Source: DATKUC01 sp964577375 (GTDB taxonomy: Bacteria > Spirochaetota > Spirochaetia > DSM-27196 > DATKUC01). Taken from it: a DNA stretch of 64,000 nucleotides. This document shows, piece after piece, positions 34,138 through 43,325 of this stretch (positions are counted from its first letter, which is position 1; each line of letters opens with the position of its first letter). The translations under genes were made by a program, and so were the position numbers. The notes beneath the pieces were generated by a model. That model saw nothing but the letters and a program-made list of their open reading frames with translations. It did not search any database and was not told where the DNA came from. The stretch is taken from assembly GCA_964577375.1 (NCBI GenBank), contig CAZNYW010000011.1:19635-83634 (forward strand), in the 5' to 3' direction.

Positions 34138-34660
34138 CCAGGTCGGCTTCGTTGAGCGTGGCGTCGGCACCGGTGAGCAGACGGTGGTCGAGCATGCGGT
34201 CTCCATCGAAAATGAATCGGCCACGGAAGTGAGTTCCCTCGAGCATGTGAGGAATCCAGAGGCGGTCATCCTCCCACATCAAGTCATAGGGGATCCGATC
34301 CAGCGGGCACCAGAAGGGGTCGGCCTCGGCGGTCTTGACCGGTGTCCCGGCGGACGCGGCGGCGGTGATTACGCTGCAGTCGAGTGAATAGCCGTCCATG
34401 AAGACGAACGAAAGCTCTCCGGCGTGGCGAAGCCTCGCCGGCGTCAGGCCGACCTCCTCCTGCGTCTCGCGTACCGCGGCATCGAAGGGCGTCTCGCCGG
34501 ATTCGAGGCGGCCGCCCGGGCCGTTGACCTTTCCCATGCCGAGGCCTCTCAATTTATGAATCAGGAGAATCTGTCCGTTTCCGATGATAAAACAAAGGAC
34601 CGCCCGGTCGACGGGAATGTGAGTGGACCAGTCGAAACTTTCTACAGTCTTGGCTTGCAT
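34127..34660 (-). CDS. Nudix hydrolase, MTH1-like (8-oxo-dGTPase type)
   Basis: 177 aa. Nudix box GGRLESGETPFDAAVRETQEEVGL read as Gx5Ex7REUxEExGU is complete. The C-terminal block YDLMWEDDRLWIPHML and the following RFIFDGDRMLDHRLL resemble human MTH1 strongly. It probably hydrolyses oxidised purine nucleotides. ATG 34660 with GGAGGT upstream is preferred; the frame extends much further 5' but without family similarity. Confidence 0.87.
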   Translation of the reverse strand: MQAKTVESFDWSTHIPVDRAVLCFIIGNGQILLIHKLRGLGMGKVNGPGGRLESGETPFDAAVRETQEEVGLTPARLRHAGELSFVFMDGYSLDCSVITAAASAGTPVKTAEADPFWCPLDRIPYDLMWEDDRLWIPHMLEGTHFRGRFIFDGDRMLDHRLLTGADATLNEADLARK

Positions 34661-34745
34661 GTGACCTCCGGTTGCAGTTCGGCAAGACGGGTAGGTTAAC
34701 AGAAATGCGGCGGAGCGGCCACGGGCCGGCAGAGAAAATCGCTGA

Positions 34746-35021
34746 ATGAGTGAGAACAACAGGGACGAACAGGACCAACCGCGAGCCGAAGAGCTGATAG
34801 CCGGAATCCTCGCCGGAAAGCAGCAGTGCACTGAGCGGGGAGAAGTTCCGAAGCAGGTCATCCTCTCGCCCGGGCAGTACCGCATCATCCAGGATTACCG
34901 TGCTCGGCTGGGAGACGCACCGTCGTCATCGCTCGAGTACCTCACCAAATACGAGGTTTTCGGTCTCGAGATCTGCGTTGAGGGAACGAGGCGCGAATCC
35001 GATGCGCCGCAGGTGGAGTAG
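34746..35021 (+). CDS. Small hypothetical protein
   Basis: 91 aa, not recognised. Sequence is mostly hydrophilic and charged: an acidic/Gln N terminus (SENNRDEQDQPRAEE), then AGILAGKQQCTERGEVPKQVILSPGQYRIIQDYRA and an alternating segment YLTKYEVFGLEICVEG that could form beta strands. No signal peptide or membrane helix. The Shine-Dalgarno is weak. It lies between two minus-strand genes (Nudix and SppA) and converges with sppA. Composition and codon use look coding. Confidence 0.55.
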   Translation: MSENNRDEQDQPRAEELIAGILAGKQQCTERGEVPKQVILSPGQYRIIQDYRARLGDAPSSSLEYLTKYEVFGLEICVEGTRRESDAPQVE

Positions 35022-35032
35022 CCGGAGATTCT

Positions 35033-36631
35033 TCAGCGATCGCGGATCCAGGCGAGATCGGGGGCGAGCGCTTCCGGCGAGAGGGCGAGGGCCCGCCCGG
35101 TCAACTGGTGCAGCTCAGAGGCGAGCGTAGCGGGGAGATCGCCGGCACCGATCTCTGCGTTGCGAAACCTCGAAAGCAGTATCCGCTCGAAAAGGCTGTA
35201 TTGGATTCTCGGCGCGAAGGCGACCTTGTACCGTCGCAATCCCAGCTCAGTTGCCATTTCCTGCAGCGCTTCGTGAATGCCGCCTATTCTATCCACCAGC
35301 CCGATCTCGATCGCGTCGTATCCGGACCAGACCCGACCACGGGCAACTGCGTCCACCCCTTGAGCCTCTTTTCCGCGCGCGGAGGCAACCCTCTCCAGAA
35401 AGGCCCTGTAGATTCTTTCCACTTCGGCTTCGAGCTCCTTCTGTTCCGCTCGCGTGGGTGATCGGAGAAGCGAGCCCCTGTCGGAGGAGTCACCGCGTCG
35501 CAACGTTTCCGAGCTGATGCCATATTTGCGCAACGCGTTATCGGCATGGAGCGTCAGCGAGAAGACCCCGATGGAGCCCGTCAGCGTGCTGTGCTCGGCG
35601 AAGATCTTTGATCCTGCACAGGCAATCCAGTATCCACCGGAAGCGGCAGCGCTCCCGAACGACAGGTAGAGCGGCTTCTTTTCTGCGAGTCGCCGAAGCT
35701 CATCGAGGATGTCCTCGGACGCGGTTGCCGATCCGCCCCCGGAGTTGACGCGGAGCACCACTCCGGCGGTGGACTTGTCGTCCTTGAGTCGCCGCACGAC
35801 CGGTATGTAGGATTCGGCACCGATCGTCTGCCCGGTTATGGTGCTTCGGCGGGACCGGCCGTCTGCAATAGCGCCTTCGAAGAAGAGGACAGCGAGCTTT
35901 CGCCCCTTTCCGATACTCGATCGGACCCGGAGGGAAGACCGTTTGATGCTCTGCGTCTTCAGTTCCTCCTCGAGCCCGCCGCGCGTATTGATGCCGGTGA
36001 CCCATCCGTGCTCTCTTGCCTCCGCGGCGGACACCACGCGACCGTGCAGCAGGGACTGCAGCTCGGCGTCGGATATCCCGAGCGAGAGGGCGATGGTACG
36101 CGTGAAATCTGTGTGCACCGCATCGAGATAGGCCTCGTATTGCTCGCGGTCGGGCCTCGACATATCATTCCGGAGAAGCCGCTCAGGGGCCGATTTGAAT
36201 TCTCCCCGGCGTGCGGGGTGGATGCGCAGGCCCAACTCGCGGAGCAGCCGTCCGGCATAGATCGCTGTATGGTGCAACCCCTGATAACGGAAGGTCCCCA
36301 GGGGATGGATGATTCGTTCGGGGCAGGCGGAGGCAAGATAGATCTCGGCTGTGCCAAAGCTCTGTGCGACAAAGATGAGCCTCTTGCCCCCGGCAGAGAG
36401 TCTTACCAGCTCGCGCCGTATCCCTTCGAGCGCCGCCGGAAGGCCGGCACGGAAGTCGTTCCGGCATTCAATCACAACTGTCCCGACGCTGCCGGAGCGA
36501 AGAAGCGCATCGATCGATCGGAGAAAACTGTCGAAGTGAAAATCGCGCCGTCCGGTGGGCAGGAGAGGACTCTTAACCAGCGGCGCGGTATCCCGGTAGT
36601 TTCCGGACAGGGCAAGGGTAGCGTAGCGCAT
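35033..36631 (-). CDS. sppA: Signal peptide peptidase SppA (67-kDa type), soluble-looking
   Basis: 532 aa, two tandem S49 domains as in E. coli SppA. The catalytic Lys is in the N-terminal domain (GEFKSAPERLL) and the catalytic Ser in the C-terminal domain (SFGSAAASGGYWIA), with VNSGGGSA upstream. Cuts residual signal peptides. No clear N-terminal membrane helix is visible (MRYATLALSGNYRD), unlike E. coli SppA. The start is ATG 36631. Confidence 0.9.
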   Translation of the reverse strand: MRYATLALSGNYRDTAPLVKSPLLPTGRRDFHFDSFLRSIDALLRSGSVGTVVIECRNDFRAGLPAALEGIRRELVRLSAGGKRLIFVAQSFGTAEIYLASACPERIIHPLGTFRYQGLHHTAIYAGRLLRELGLRIHPARRGEFKSAPERLLRNDMSRPDREQYEAYLDAVHTDFTRTIALSLGISDAELQSLLHGRVVSAAEAREHGWVTGINTRGGLEEELKTQSIKRSSLRVRSSIGKGRKLAVLFFEGAIADGRSRRSTITGQTIGAESYIPVVRRLKDDKSTAGVVLRVNSGGGSATASEDILDELRRLAEKKPLYLSFGSAAASGGYWIACAGSKIFAEHSTLTGSIGVFSLTLHADNALRKYGISSETLRRGDSSDRGSLLRSPTRAEQKELEAEVERIYRAFLERVASARGKEAQGVDAVARGRVWSGYDAIEIGLVDRIGGIHEALQEMATELGLRRYKVAFAPRIQYSLFERILLSRFRNAEIGAGDLPATLASELHQLTGRALALSPEALAPDLAWIRDR

Positions 36632-36716
36632 CGACAGCTCCTTCAGCAGTGTAAACTGTTGCTATAGAATGTACTCCGTGGAGATGGCTCGCGGGTAGAC
36701 CGAACGGGAGGTGAAA

Positions 36717-37937
36717 TTGGCCAAGAGCGGTATATGCCGGGTTACCCTGAAACCCGGGAAGGAAAAACTCATGCTTTTGCACCACCCGTGGGGATTCTCC
36801 GGGGCGGTCGCGCGAGTGGAAGGGAGCCCCCGGGCGGGCGAGCTGGTTCGCGTAGAGGCCGCGGATGGTCGCTTTGTCGCGTGGGCCTTTTTCAATCCGG
36901 CGTCGAGGACCTCGCTGCGGCTGGTGGAATGGGACGCGCAACGGGCGGTTGACGATCAGTGGTGGCGCGAGAAGATCGGTACGGCGATAGCCGGAAGAAG
37001 AACGCTCCTGGCCGGCCGGAGGTTCGACGGCGTGCGACTGGTCCACGGCGAATCCGACGGCATTCCCGGGCTTGTCTGTGACCTGTACGGGAAGATCGCA
37101 GTTGTCCAGATCACCAGCGCCGCAGCAAACCGACGGAGGAATACCATCGTGAGCGGGCTCATCACCGCAGCGCGGAAAGCGGGTGTCGACGTCACCGCGG
37201 TCTACGAGCGGTCTGATTCCGAGACGCGGGCGCTGGAAGGGCTGCCGCCGGCGGAGGGACTGCTCCACGGGCAGATGGACGAGGAGCCTGTCGAACTGCA
37301 GGACGGGGAGATCCGTGTGCGTTGTTCGATAACTGCCGGCCAGAAGGGCGGTTTCTACTTCGATCAGCGTGAAAACCGGCGGACGGTGGCACGGTACAGT
37401 GCGGGGCGCCGTCTGCTCGACTGCTTCTGCTATACCGGCGGCTTTTCCGCCCACGCGCTCGTTGCCGGTGCGGCCCACGCTACCCTGGTTGACAGCTCAA
37501 GGCCCGCGCTCGAGACCGCTGCTGAAATAATGGAAGTCAATGGTTTCGAGCAGACGCGCTGGTCGACCGACACAGGGGACGTGTTCCAGAAACTGAGGGA
37601 CTATCGAAGCGCGGGAAAGCTGTTCGACATGGTAATCCTCGATCCGCCAAAGCTTGCGAGAAGCCGTTCGGGAATCGATGCGGCGCTGCGCGGGTACAAG
37701 GATTTGAACCTGACCGCAATGTCGCTGCTGCCGCCGGACGGACTGCTAGCAACCTTCTCCTGCTCCGGGCGGGTAAGCCGCGACCAATTTCGGACGGCCG
37801 TTAGCTGGGCTGCCAAGGACGCGGATCGCCAGGTGCAGATTCTCGAGACGATGAGCCAGGCTGCCGACCACCCGGTAAACCTGTCATTTCCGGAGTCTGA
37901 ATACCTGAAGGGCTATCTGCTCCGGATGGTGACCTGA
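36717..37937 (+). CDS. rlmI: Class I SAM-dependent rRNA methyltransferase, RlmI/RlmCD-like
   Basis: About 406 aa. N-terminal PUA-like domain (VTLKPGKEKLMLLHHPWGFSG), central EEHD-type region (VRLVHGESDGIPGLVCDLYG), and Rossmann methyltransferase (RLLDCFCYTGGFSAHAL; FDMVILDPPKLARSR; LLATFSCSGRVS), the pattern of 23S rRNA m5C methyltransferases. TTG 36717 is chosen because GGAGG (36707-36711) lies 5 bases before it, whereas GTG 36711 overlaps that site. The specificity for C1962 is inferred from family only. Confidence 0.85.
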   Translation: MAKSGICRVTLKPGKEKLMLLHHPWGFSGAVARVEGSPRAGELVRVEAADGRFVAWAFFNPASRTSLRLVEWDAQRAVDDQWWREKIGTAIAGRRTLLAGRRFDGVRLVHGESDGIPGLVCDLYGKIAVVQITSAAANRRRNTIVSGLITAARKAGVDVTAVYERSDSETRALEGLPPAEGLLHGQMDEEPVELQDGEIRVRCSITAGQKGGFYFDQRENRRTVARYSAGRRLLDCFCYTGGFSAHALVAGAAHATLVDSSRPALETAAEIMEVNGFEQTRWSTDTGDVFQKLRDYRSAGKLFDMVILDPPKLARSRSGIDAALRGYKDLNLTAMSLLPPDGLLATFSCSGRVSRDQFRTAVSWAAKDADRQVQILETMSQAADHPVNLSFPESEYLKGYLLRMVT

Positions 37938-38082
37938 GCCTTCCGGAGGCCCGAATTTTCGTTAGTCGAATTACATGATATGATGTATGTTTAGTGGGTA
38001 CCCAACCCGCTTGAAGAGGTAACCTACGAGTAAGTCTGCAGAAAGCGAAAAGAATGGCGTAAAGCTCGATTCGCTGTCAGCC

Positions 38083-39756
38083 ATGGAACAGAAGCACATG
38101 TTCGTGCTCAACAACTCGCGGGAGTTCATTACTGTTATAAATAGAAACTACGTGTACGAGTTGGCCAACGACGGCTACTGCGGCGCGGTCGGCCGGACCC
38201 GGGAGATGATCGTCGGAAAGACCGTGTCCGATGTCTGGGGGAAGGAACTTTTCGAGTCCAAGCTCAAAGGTTATCTGGATCGATGCTTTCTGGGCGAGCA
38301 GATATCGTATATCCAGAGGTTCAAATTCGGCCGCGACTTCCGTTACATGCAGGTCGAGTACCGGCCCTATTGTGAGGATTCGGAAACTCCGTCACATGTG
38401 GCTGTTTTTTCGCGTGATATTACCCGCCTGAGTGACCTCGAGAACCGGATAGTCAACTACGAGTACCGTGATCCTATTACCGGTCTCTACAATCGCAAGT
38501 CACTGGAAATGCTGCTCGATATGGAAATTCTCAAAGCGCAGCAGAATCCATCCAACCAGCTGAGAGCGCTTCTTTTCATCGGTATCGAGAATCTCAGCGA
38601 AATCCGCCGGACGCACGGTTCGGACGTCGGCGACTACCTGCTCGAGAATACCGGCGTCCGTATTCGTGAGACGGTGCGAAACAACGACCATGTGTTCCGC
38701 TATCACGAGAACGAACTGGTGGTTGTCCTGACGCGCCTCGCGCGAAATACCGACGTGACGACGGTCGCAGAAAAACTGCTCGAGGCGGTGTCGACACCCT
38801 ACCGTTACCGCGGTCACGACGTGGCGATGGAGTACCGGATCGGCGCAGCAATCTATCCGGACGACGCGGAGGACCAGGCAACGCTTGTGCGTTCCGCGGT
38901 CTCCGCATTGCGGGAAGCAGCGCATAACGGTGTGGCCTACAAGCTTTTTGATCACAACATGCAGACCCGTGCCACCGAGCGCTTCGAGATGGAGACCAAG
39001 CTGCATCGCGCGTTCGAGCTGGATCAGTTCGAGCTCTACTTTCATCCGATAGTCGATTTCGACGGACACGTTGAGGGGGGCGAGGCGCTCATCCGGTGGA
39101 AGCTCCCGGAAGCGGGACTCGTTCCGCCCTTGACCTTTCTTCCGATAGCAGAAGAGAGCGGTCTGATCCGGGCGATAGGTCGATGGGTGATCTTTGCCGC
39201 GGCACGAATGCTTCGCCGAATGTCGGACCGCCCCGATATCTACCTCACCATGAACCTGACCGCAAGCGATTTCGAAGACCCCAATCTCCTCGACATCGCA
39301 CAGGCGGCCATCGGGGGGCCGACGCCGCTGCAGCCGAACCGGCTTCGCTTCGAGATAACCGAGTCAGAGTGTATGCAGAACGCCGACAAGGCAATACCAC
39401 GAATCCGCGAAATTCAGGATATGGGAATTCAGGTTTACATCGACGATTTTGGAACGGGACAATCGAGCCTGAGCTACCTGAAGGATCTTCCGGCCAGCAC
39501 GGTGAAGATCGATCAGTCCTTCGTTCGCGGACTGATTGAGCATCCAGAAGACATCTCCTTCCTCGATCACGTTGTTCATCTCGTAAAACTGCGCGGAAAG
39601 AGGGTCATTGCGGAGGGTGTCACGACACTGCAGCAGAAGGAGATCCTGCGCACCATCGGCTGCGACGCGCTGCAGGGATATCTCTTTTCGGAGCCGCTTC
39701 CCGCCGACGAATTCGAGCAGTTTCTGACGATGTCGCTTCAGAACGTCAAACAATGA
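38083..39756 (+). CDS. PAS-GGDEF-EAL protein, probable c-di-GMP phosphodiesterase
   Basis: 557 aa. PAS domain (about 8-125), a GGDEF domain whose signature reads YHENEL instead of GGDEF (degenerate, so no cyclase activity expected), and an EAL domain with intact residues: EALIRW, FEITESE, YIDDFGTGQSSL, KIDQSFV and IAEGV. It therefore probably degrades c-di-GMP and uses the degenerate domain for GTP sensing. ATG 38083 lacks a ribosome site; the frame is open upstream to 38023, where ACG 38026 follows AGAGGT by 5 bases and would add 19 residues. Downstream ribD-like gene overlaps by 4 bp. Confidence 0.9.
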   Translation: MEQKHMFVLNNSREFITVINRNYVYELANDGYCGAVGRTREMIVGKTVSDVWGKELFESKLKGYLDRCFLGEQISYIQRFKFGRDFRYMQVEYRPYCEDSETPSHVAVFSRDITRLSDLENRIVNYEYRDPITGLYNRKSLEMLLDMEILKAQQNPSNQLRALLFIGIENLSEIRRTHGSDVGDYLLENTGVRIRETVRNNDHVFRYHENELVVVLTRLARNTDVTTVAEKLLEAVSTPYRYRGHDVAMEYRIGAAIYPDDAEDQATLVRSAVSALREAAHNGVAYKLFDHNMQTRATERFEMETKLHRAFELDQFELYFHPIVDFDGHVEGGEALIRWKLPEAGLVPPLTFLPIAEESGLIRAIGRWVIFAAARMLRRMSDRPDIYLTMNLTASDFEDPNLLDIAQAAIGGPTPLQPNRLRFEITESECMQNADKAIPRIREIQDMGIQVYIDDFGTGQSSLSYLKDLPASTVKIDQSFVRGLIEHPEDISFLDHVVHLVKLRGKRVIAEGVTTLQQKEILRTIGCDALQGYLFSEPLPADEFEQFLTMSLQNVKQ

Positions 39757-40466
39757 ACGGAATCCAAGCGCCGTACGTAACGGTCAATGCCGCTATGACG
39801 GTGGATGGCAAGATCGACTCTGTCGAGCGGCGGGGTGCGCGCATTTCATCGCCTTCGGATCTCGAACGGGTCGACCGACTGCGCGCGGCCTGCGATGCGG
39901 TGCTCGTCGGCGGGAATACCCTGCTGCGCGACGATCCGGCGCTTGTTGTCCGATCGCCCCTGCTCCGGGCCGAACGCAAGGCCTGCGGCCGCAGCGAGAA
40001 TCCGGCAAAGGTCGCTGTCGTTACCGCCGCCGATATCGACCTCTCCGGCGACTTTGCCACTGCCGGACCCGCCCGTCGGATTGTTTTTGCCACACGGAAG
40101 ACGAATGCTGAAAAGGTGGAAAAGCTGTTGCAGGCCGGCATGGAGGTGTTCGTCGACGACTCGGAAAGGGTGAATCTGGTTGGCGCATTCGACTCACTGC
40201 GCATGCTCGGTATCGAGCGCATTCTGGTGGAAGGGGGCGGAACGCTCATCGCGTCGCTTTTCGAGCTCGAGCTCGTGGACGAGCTTTGCGTGTACGTGGC
40301 TCCGGCTGTTTTCGGGGGGGCCGAGGCGCCGACGCTGGCGGACGGTAACGGCCTTGCCGCCGGACAGGCGCGGCGATTGGAGCTCGAGTCTGCAGAAAAG
40401 TCCGACACCGCCGGCGGCGTCCTCCTGCGGTATCTCGTCGCAAAGGGAGAGCGGTATGGCCCGTGA
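39753..40466 (+). CDS. RibD C-terminal-type pyrimidine/dihydrofolate reductase, stand-alone
   Basis: 237 aa. Begins YVTVNAAMTVDGKID, with LVGGNTLLRDDP and ILVEGGGTLIASLF, the NADPH-binding pattern of RibD_C and archaeal RIB7 reductases. It lacks the deaminase half found in bacterial fused RibD. It may reduce the riboflavin-pathway ribosylaminopyrimidine or a related substrate. It overlaps both neighbours (EAL gene and MIP channel) by 4 bp, so the three are one transcript. Confidence 0.8.
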   Translation: MNGIQAPYVTVNAAMTVDGKIDSVERRGARISSPSDLERVDRLRAACDAVLVGGNTLLRDDPALVVRSPLLRAERKACGRSENPAKVAVVTAADIDLSGDFATAGPARRIVFATRKTNAEKVEKLLQAGMEVFVDDSERVNLVGAFDSLRMLGIERILVEGGGTLIASLFELELVDELCVYVAPAVFGGAEAPTLADGNGLAAGQARRLELESAEKSDTAGGVLLRYLVAKGERYGP

Positions 40467-41347
40467 ACGGCCTGTCGCAGTACTTTTCGCCGGCGGTGAG
40501 GCGAGGGAGGCCTAAGCGCGTGCCGAGCAGCGAGAGAAGCAGAAAGCCGCTGCCCCTGAAGCTGTTTGCAGCGGAGTTCGCCGGGACGGCGATTCTGGTT
40601 GGAGTCGGGCTCTCGATTGTGATTGTCATGTTTTCCCCTGCCAGTCCTGTCACGCGCATCATCGCGAGCGCGGGTGTGCGCCGTTTCATTACCGGACTGC
40701 TGTTCGGCAGCACCGGAGCGGCAATCGCAGTTTCGGTTCTCGGGAAGACCAGCGGAGCGCACATAAATCCGGTAGTGACGCTGTCGTTCTGGCTGATGGG
40801 AAAGATGCGCACGGGGGTCGCCATCGGATACGTGATCTCACAGATCGCGGGCGGACTGGCAGGTGGGGCGGCACTTCTTCCGTGGGGTGAAACCGGGAGG
40901 GCAGCAGGCTTCGGCGCAACTCTGCCCGGTTCGCCGTACGGAGCGTCCGCGGCCTTCGCTGCGGAAGCCGTGACGACCTTCCTCATGGTTTCCATTCTTC
41001 TTGGCTTCGTCACGCGGCGGCGCCTGCGCGACCTTACGCCCGCGATATTCCCGGTCTTCTATGCCCTTGCGGTTTTCTTCGAGGCTCCGATTTCGGGGAC
41101 CAGCACAAATCCTGCGCGCACACTTCCTCCGGAAGTGCTGACCGCCGACTGGCAGGCGTGGTGGGCCTACTGGGCAGGCCCGGCGATCGGCGCAGTAGCT
41201 GCGGGCCTTATGTACCGTTTCAGGGTACTGGGCCGGGTCGAGCTGGAAATTGCAAAACTCTACCATTTCGAGCACGACCTGGGCTTCGAGCTCTCTCACG
41301 ACCGGATCACCGCCCGCCGGAAAGGGAAGAACTCTTCGGCCGAATGA
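40463..41347 (+). CDS. MIP-family channel (aquaporin/glycerol-facilitator type)
   Basis: 294 aa. Six membrane helices. The two pore loops are SGAHINPVVTL (NPV in place of NPA) and GTSTNPARTL (NPA intact). Moves water or small neutral solutes. The basic N terminus of about 30 residues is unusual in length. The start GTG 40463 overlaps the ribD-like stop; a later start (GTG 40520) is possible. The end overlaps the minus-strand glycosidase by 41 bp. Confidence 0.85.
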   Translation: MNGLSQYFSPAVRRGRPKRVPSSERSRKPLPLKLFAAEFAGTAILVGVGLSIVIVMFSPASPVTRIIASAGVRRFITGLLFGSTGAAIAVSVLGKTSGAHINPVVTLSFWLMGKMRTGVAIGYVISQIAGGLAGGAALLPWGETGRAAGFGATLPGSPYGASAAFAAEAVTTFLMVSILLGFVTRRRLRDLTPAIFPVFYALAVFFEAPISGTSTNPARTLPPEVLTADWQAWWAYWAGPAIGAVAAGLMYRFRVLGRVELEIAKLYHFEHDLGFELSHDRITARRKGKNSSAE

Positions 41348-43196
41348 CGATGTGGTGGTGCAATTCGTCACCAAGCGGAAAGAAGCGCAAAACCTGACGC
41401 TCCGGATCACTTTCGATCCGGCCGCGGGACGTCGTCACCTCGCAGCCCGAAGGATAGTGATAGACGGGGAGGAAGATCTCAGTCGGTGCGTCAATCGCAG
41501 CGTCTCGATCGAAGCGCAGCTCGAACCGCCGGGTCCTGGCATCAAAGCGCTGCAACAGGGGCCTCCCCGCAATCGCAGTCGGGTAGGGTCGTACAACCGC
41601 GTTCAACGCCCGACCATGCCGCTCCTTCCTGTCTGCGTCATACCACGGAGCGAAAATCGAAAAGTCTTCGCCGTTCCACCGGTCTCCGAAAGCCGGATGG
41701 TTGTCTGCGGTGTAATTCCAGAGTGCGTAGGAGGCGAGGCTGTCGTCCATCGCGGTGAGGCTCCGGTCCATGGCGCGCTCGCCGGATCGTCCACGGGCAT
41801 CGGATTTGCCGGAAGGAAAGGGGATGCCGACCTCGCCGATGAGGAACGGGGCGCCGGGGAACGTCTCCTTCGTCTCACTGCGCAGCTCACCGACCTGCCT
41901 CGCGTAGGACCGACGGATTCGGTTTCGACCGAAAATGGGGCGGAGGCGGCGGGGATCCGCTCCGAGGAAGACAGGCGCTCTGCCAAGCATGAGCGGCACG
42001 CCGTCATACCAGTGGGGGGAACCCACCCGCCCGGCTCGGGAACGCCCGGCGAGGGTGGGCAGATGCGTACCTGGTTCCGATTGAACGAAGAGGAGCGCGT
42101 CGGGGAATACGCCGCGGATCGAAGCGTGTAACCGATCGAGGAACGGACCAAGGTAATCATTCGAGAAGTCCACCCGGCGGCCGCCCACGCGGGAAAAATG
42201 GTCGGGCAGGCGGATGGCCGGGCGTCCCGACGGGGAAATGTCCCAGACTCCCTCCCGGCGCCACACGCATGCAATCCGGTCCCGCCAGGCGCGGACAGCG
42301 TGCGGATTGACCAGTCGCTTGCCCCAGCGAAGAGAGCCGAGAGCGGTGAAACGGTAGTTGCGCACCCGGAGCGAGAAGCCTTCGCCCAGCAGCATCGATT
42401 CGGCCGGCGTGGGCATGGCGCCGATACGGGGCTCGGGGCCCGGCGTTTCGAGATCCTTCCGGCCGATGTAACCGGAGGAGGGCTCGTTGAGGGAATCGAA
42501 GCCGATCACGTTTCCGCAGGATTTCACGCGTGCGGCCAGCACCGTGAAAGCCGCGATGAAGTGATTCTGAAGGAACTCCTGGACCGGCAGATCGCCGACC
42601 GAGAGTCCTGGAGCAAAATCGTTCCCTCCGAAAAGGAGCGTGAACATTGTGGCCGAAGCCAGCTTCGACCGGTTCGTGGTCCAGATCATGCGGGGGAGAT
42701 CCCCTTTGTGTAACTGGTGCAGGAAGGCCGCACCGGTGTCGTGGAGCGTCTCGAGGCGAAAGCCTGCCGCTTCCAGAGTCCAACCCGGCGCCCCGTCGCC
42801 GCCGGAGAAGCGGCTCCACGCATCCTGATGCGGATCGATGATGACTGCCACGTCATGCCGGTCGGCAGCCTCTATAATGCGGCAAAGGTAGTCGAGATAG
42901 TCGGCATCATAGCGATCCGGGGCTTCGTGCTCGATCGCTTCCCAGGTGACGACAAGCCGGACGAAGCGGAAGCCCCACCGGTGTATGCGGTCGAAATGCT
43001 CGTCCGCCTCGGCAAGCGGAAAGGGCCGGCCGACAAAGCTGACGTCACGGTGGGCAAAAAACCCTGACTCCAGGTGCGTCGCTCCATCAGGCCGGATGGG
43101 AACCTTGCTGCTGCCCCCGAGATTGACGCCCCTCAGATTGAGCGTGCGTCCGTAGCCGTCTGTGAATTCCCCGTGTGCGGGCCTCGGTCGTTCCAT
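41307..43196 (-). CDS. GH5 glycosidase, endoglycoceramidase/sterylglucosidase-like (subfamily 12 type)
   Basis: About 629 aa. N-terminal GRTLNLRGVNLGGSSKVP; then FVRLVVTWEAIEHEAPD, IDPHQDAWSRFSGGDGAP, acid/base Glu in FDSLNEPSSGYIG and nucleophile Glu in FLIGEVGIPFP, followed by DNHPAFGDRWNGEDFS and a C-terminal beta-sandwich. This DPHQD...RFSGGDGAPGW layout is that of fungal glucosylceramide or steryl-beta-glucosidases, less common in bacteria. No signal peptide is seen from ATG 43196, so it is probably cytoplasmic. Longer in-frame upstream starts lack a ribosome site. Confidence 0.85.
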   Translation of the reverse strand: MERPRPAHGEFTDGYGRTLNLRGVNLGGSSKVPIRPDGATHLESGFFAHRDVSFVGRPFPLAEADEHFDRIHRWGFRFVRLVVTWEAIEHEAPDRYDADYLDYLCRIIEAADRHDVAVIIDPHQDAWSRFSGGDGAPGWTLEAAGFRLETLHDTGAAFLHQLHKGDLPRMIWTTNRSKLASATMFTLLFGGNDFAPGLSVGDLPVQEFLQNHFIAAFTVLAARVKSCGNVIGFDSLNEPSSGYIGRKDLETPGPEPRIGAMPTPAESMLLGEGFSLRVRNYRFTALGSLRWGKRLVNPHAVRAWRDRIACVWRREGVWDISPSGRPAIRLPDHFSRVGGRRVDFSNDYLGPFLDRLHASIRGVFPDALLFVQSEPGTHLPTLAGRSRAGRVGSPHWYDGVPLMLGRAPVFLGADPRRLRPIFGRNRIRRSYARQVGELRSETKETFPGAPFLIGEVGIPFPSGKSDARGRSGERAMDRSLTAMDDSLASYALWNYTADNHPAFGDRWNGEDFSIFAPWYDADRKERHGRALNAVVRPYPTAIAGRPLLQRFDARTRRFELRFDRDAAIDAPTEIFLPVYHYPSGCEVTTSRGRIESDPERQVLRFFPLGDELHHHIVIRPKSSSLSGGR

Positions 43197-43325
43197 GCAA
43201 GTTACACCTGTAGCTATGATCCTGCAACTGCGTGCCCTGACTACATTCGTGCATGTGCAGCGACACGGTGTCAAGCACCGTAGTCTATTGGACACATTTC
43301 GGGAAGTCCGGAGGCCCGGCATACA

